Of a stretch of DNA of 64,000 nucleotides, positions 60,527 to 64,000 are shown in pieces. The notes below the pieces were generated by a model. It searched no databases and had not been told where the DNA came from. It saw only the letters and a program-made list of their open reading frames with translations. The position numbers and the translations under genes were made by a program. Numbering within the stretch: position 1 is the stretch's first letter; every line of letters starts with the position of its first letter. The DNA comes from Helichrysum umbraculigerum (lineage: Eukaryota > Streptophyta > Magnoliopsida > Asterales > Asteraceae): positions 132,134,090-132,198,089 of the forward strand of contig CATIUR010000002.1 of assembly GCA_949592205.1 (NCBI GenBank). The letters run 5' to 3'.

Positions 60527-63390
60527 TGTGACACCCATCAAATTAGGACTAGTTATTAGATCCTAATCATCTAGTAGTACATATAATTAGTGCTATGTTT
60601 TAGGCTAATTGTATGTATCAATATGTATATTGTTATATATATATCAGTACGCGATTTGTTTAAATCGTGCATTTTCAAATCGGCCGAATTCCGATTCATC
60701 TATACGACGTTGGTGAAAACAAGTATTAAGTAATATAGAATTATTATTTAATACAACTCATTATTTATTACATATTATTTCGATAATATTTCAAAAGAAA
60801 CTCGTATCGTCTAACACAATCATACGCAACAAAAAATGAGTGAAACGCGTTCGATAATCAAAACCAACCAAAGTTATATTTTTATAACTCATTAACAAGT
60901 ATTTTGATAAAATACTTCAACTCAAAAATATCGAAAGCTTATTCGTTATTTAAAAACGTATATATAATATATAACGTCTAAATATACATTTAAACGATCG
61001 GGTAAACGAACACGGATATAATACCAATTATTTGAGACAAAATATAACAAAAATCCACCTCCTTTTTGACTTGGAAAAATCAGCCAAACAAGATCCATGA
61101 AACATGGATCTTGTTCTTGACTTTAACCACCACCATCATCTCATCTTTCTTCATTCAATCACCAACTCAATCTCTCTCATTCTCTCTCTAATCTCTGATC
61201 TTTCTCTCTCTAAAATCAGCCACTTTCACCACCATAATCCACCATCAAAACCTCTTCGGATCATCAAGTCGATTGAAGCAAAAACGATCACGAGAACGCG
61301 AGCTACGCTTCCACCTTTTCGGATTCTTCATTCGATCATTGTAAGAATCCCGACACTTTCGTAAAATACTTGTATTATGTTTATATAGATGATATATTGT
61401 TCATACAACTTGTTAATGTCCAAATCTAAATCTTAAAAACGTTTTTCATAAGTATGTATGTATGACAGATTCTGTCTCTCAAAAACAGTCCCACAAAATC
61501 GTTAATATCTCGAGCTCTAAGATGAGTTAGACAACCAATTTTTTTTTAAAAGTTGCGTATTGAAAAGAGCTACAACTTTCGTGTTTTACACTTTTTCCAG
61601 ATCTATACGGATTTAAGTATAGAAGCTGATCTTTGAATGTTACTCGTTTCCGAACCAAATCCGACTACCTTTCATGTTGATTTTTGTTAAAAATAGCAGA
61701 TGAACTTATAAAATTACCATAAAGTGCAGATTTACACTAGACCCATAGGGGAACATCTGTGATTTTTGGTGGGTCTTTATTTGGACTAAAAAGTGTAGAA
61801 AACGAAAGGGTTGTTGAGTCAAAAATCTGGAGATTATAACTAACAGGGGCAACACGATTATAACTAACAGGGGCAACACGATTATAACTAACAGGGGCAA
61901 CACGATTATAACTAATAGGGGCAACAAGATTATAACTAACAGGGGCAACACGATTATAACTAACAGGGGCAACAAGATTATAACTAACAGGGGCAACACG
62001 ATTATAACTAACAGGGGCAACAAGATTATAACTAACAGGGGCAACACGATTATAACTAACAGGGGCAACACGATTATAACTAACAGGGGCAACAAGATTA
62101 TAACTAACAGGGGCAACACGATTATAACTAACAGGGGCAACAAGATTATAACTAACAGGGGCAACAAGATTATAACTAACAGGGGCAACAAGATTATAAC
62201 TAACAGGGGCAACAAGATTATAACTAGAAGTGGTAACAACTAGTAATCACGTAAGACAACAACACAACAACACATGACCTATACGAATACTAAACACTTC
62301 AAATACACTTTACAAGTATTTCATTTCAACATTTCAATAATAACGTTTTGAGATTATTATTACAATTAATCACCAACGAGCCGTATACGATTTCCACAAC
62401 TTTAAACATAAACATTAACCAAAATATTTGGACATAACTAGTTGAGGGAACAACTAGCATAGATGGTCTGTAAAGTCATCTAATCAAATAAAACCTTGCG
62501 CGTCTAAGACGCCCTGCAGGTTTCAGTCGATTGAACGACATCATTTGTCTTGTAAACCATCATTTATGCTTGATAGCATCTCATTAGGCTCAGGTGAGTC
62601 TCATAGCCCCTTTTTAAATACTTTTACCTAGGGGTGTGATTGCATTGCTCTGTTTTGTTTTACAATATGAACACAAGTACCATCAAATCAAATACTACAT
62701 GAGTTATTTTCACTAATCATTTTAAAGCCCTCCATCAGCATAGTTTGGTAATACGTAGTAGCGTGAATATTAGTATATGGTACCATATAGGTTTGACCAG
62801 CCTCATCCGGGTTAGCACGCACTAACTGGTAAAACGGATGTATTAATATTTGTGAAGACGAGTGTTGATTAGGCACTCGTAGGAGGCACCTCGATCAGGA
62901 TACCTTAAATGTGGACCTGACATCTCGAGTTAAGCTCAGACTATGTGCTCATGGCTGTATAACTTTTATTTTGCTTAATTGCATTTTAAATTCAATTATC
63001 ATTAAATCTTGCGGTTCATACAAATATGTGTTGACATACAAACCTGTGAGCTCACCAGCGTTTCGCTGACCCATTTTAGCATGTATCACAGGTACTCAGC
63101 AGCAGTAGGACTGTCATTCAGGATGCCCATTAGTTCGAGTCGCATACAGACATCAAGAGATTGTCATGCATTACTATATTTTGTATAATTTAGTTATGCC
63201 ATAGAATCTTTATCATTTGAACTCAAGGGCTTTTGTAAACTATATTATAATGGTGTAAAACCTTTATTTTATCAATGTATTTGTAAACGACGCATGTAGT
63301 GGTCGTTCATTATGTAATCTGGTGCTTTGTGTATTGATTAGTCGCGCCCCGAACCGACCCGCTTCCGCATCATAATTTGGGGGTGCGACA
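60527..63390 (+). repeat. 5' LTR of gypsy family 2, 2864 bp
   Basis: Starts TGTGACACCCATCAAATTAG and ends TTTGGGGGTGCGACA, followed after 3 bases by a tRNA-iMet primer site. It matches the solo LTR at 31146-33886 in opposite orientation over both outer thirds; the middle differs, holding the 24-bp array described separately. Being next to a primer site, it is the 5' LTR of an element that continues beyond the right window edge. Confidence 0.93.
61832..62240. repeat. Minisatellite, about 16 copies of a 24-bp unit, inside the LTR
   Basis: The unit begins GATTATAACTAACAGGGG and ends CAACAC or CAACAA; these two versions alternate irregularly, and one unit has TAATAGG. The last unit is degenerate. 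As 24 is a multiple of three, a 177-codon minus-strand frame of repeated LPLLVII runs through it; this is a consequence of the repeat, not evidence for a gene. Confidence 0.95.
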
Positions 63391-64000
63391 GATTGGTATC
63401 AGAGCCTAAGGTTATAGTGAACTAGGTTGCATTTAGTGGGCCTAGACTATGACCGTTAGGCAGTATTCCTCATTAGGTATAACTGGTTAAGTGATCACGT
63501 CATACGAGTTTAATTTAACATAACGTAGCTAACTATGTACAATTAAACGAAGTTGATGTGAAATCTGAAAGGGGTTATGCTGAACAGGAATGCATTAGTT
63601 GACTCTGACCACGAGAGAAACCGTGACTAATACTTGATTAGTGTTAGACACACATTAGGCTATTATGTGATATAGGCGTATATACATACATAGGCCTCAT
63701 TTATGTGCTACCTTATAGGCTATTATATATTGAAGATATATGATTAAGTCCCACTCGCGTATTATCTTCTAAGCTATTATATATATCGAATATATATAGA
63801 TCACACACGATAATACACTCGTTAGCACTCTCACTACCAAAGACGACAAGTACAAATTACTTTCGTCTCTCTCTTTTATACACACATAACATCTCACAAC
63901 ACAATTCCGCTGTACCATCGTATGTTCGCGAGGAGTATATCATTTCGTATTTCCTCCATCATTCTATTTCCTTAGAATCACAAATGGAACTTATTGTTTG
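63391..64000 (+). mobile_element. Leader region of the family 2 retrotransposon, cut by window edge
   Basis: Non-coding sequence after the primer site, with repeated TAGGCTATTATATAT segments at 63656-63795. gag should begin to the right of the window. None of its proteins is visible, so its coding clade cannot be given. Confidence 0.75.
63394..63405 (+). promoter_or_regulatory. Primer binding site, initiator tRNA-Met
   Basis: TGGTATCAGAGC three bases after the LTR end. The following CTAAGGTTATAGTGAAC is the usual start of a gypsy leader. Confidence 0.93.

Noticed and set aside
61706..62239. A 177-codon frame of repeated LPLLVII on the minus strand
   Set aside because: It comes from a 24-bp tandem repeat whose length is a multiple of three; no start context or homolog supports a protein.
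61832..62240. A CRISPR-like array
   Set aside because: The units are directly tandem without unique spacers, and the genome is a plant's.

Overview
This is a nuclear window from a flowering plant, almost certainly a eudicot. The genes have many short exons and AT-rich introns, the encoded proteins are plant types (AGO5-class Argonaute, TORMOZ/UTP13, GPI-type aspartyl protease, S28 carboxypeptidase), and the spaces between them are filled with plant transposons. The Ty3/gypsy LTR style would suit an asterid such as Asteraceae, but that is only an impression. Four host genes appear intact by eye: an S28 Pro-X carboxypeptidase (+, 11115-18767, 9 exons), UTP13/TORMOZ (-, 24339-29102, 14 exons), a GPI-type aspartyl protease (+, 45148-49040, 10 exons) and an AGO5-like Argonaute (-, 52743-59312, 22 exons). 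Exon sums are in frame in all four.

Layout. 1-7230: a young Ty3/gypsy chromovirus on the minus strand, broken by a frameshift and two nonsense codons, inserted in a CACTA transposon whose right part runs to 9388. 11115-18767: the S28 gene, with two MITEs and a deleted LINE in its introns. 19317-22915: a cluster of small DNA transposons, two of them with perfect 8-bp target duplications. 24339-29102: UTP13. 30961-36518: an LTR unit with target duplication AAGTT, split by a second solo LTR (31146-33886, target duplication GTTTC). 37000-44080: a SINE, a hAT-like fragment, a MITE inside a TA microsatellite, a MULE-like foldback with a 9-bp duplication, and a foldback whose loop is telomere-like repeat. 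45148-59312: the protease and AGO5 genes, convergent. 60527-64000: the 5' LTR, primer binding site and leader of another gypsy element, of the same family as the 31146-33886 solo LTR.

The most unusual signal is an array of short interrupted palindromes (type GGGAATACGCCGTATTCCC) in the LTRs of two different gypsy families, 6255-6555 and 32688-32912, with a related inside-out version in a third LTR (36288-36386). The paired arms change together (A with T, or C with G) and the arrays have no stop codon over long stretches on both strands. In the complete LTR at 60527-63390 the comparable place holds a different array, about 16 copies of a 24-bp unit. All exon and element boundaries were read by eye and may be off by a few bases.
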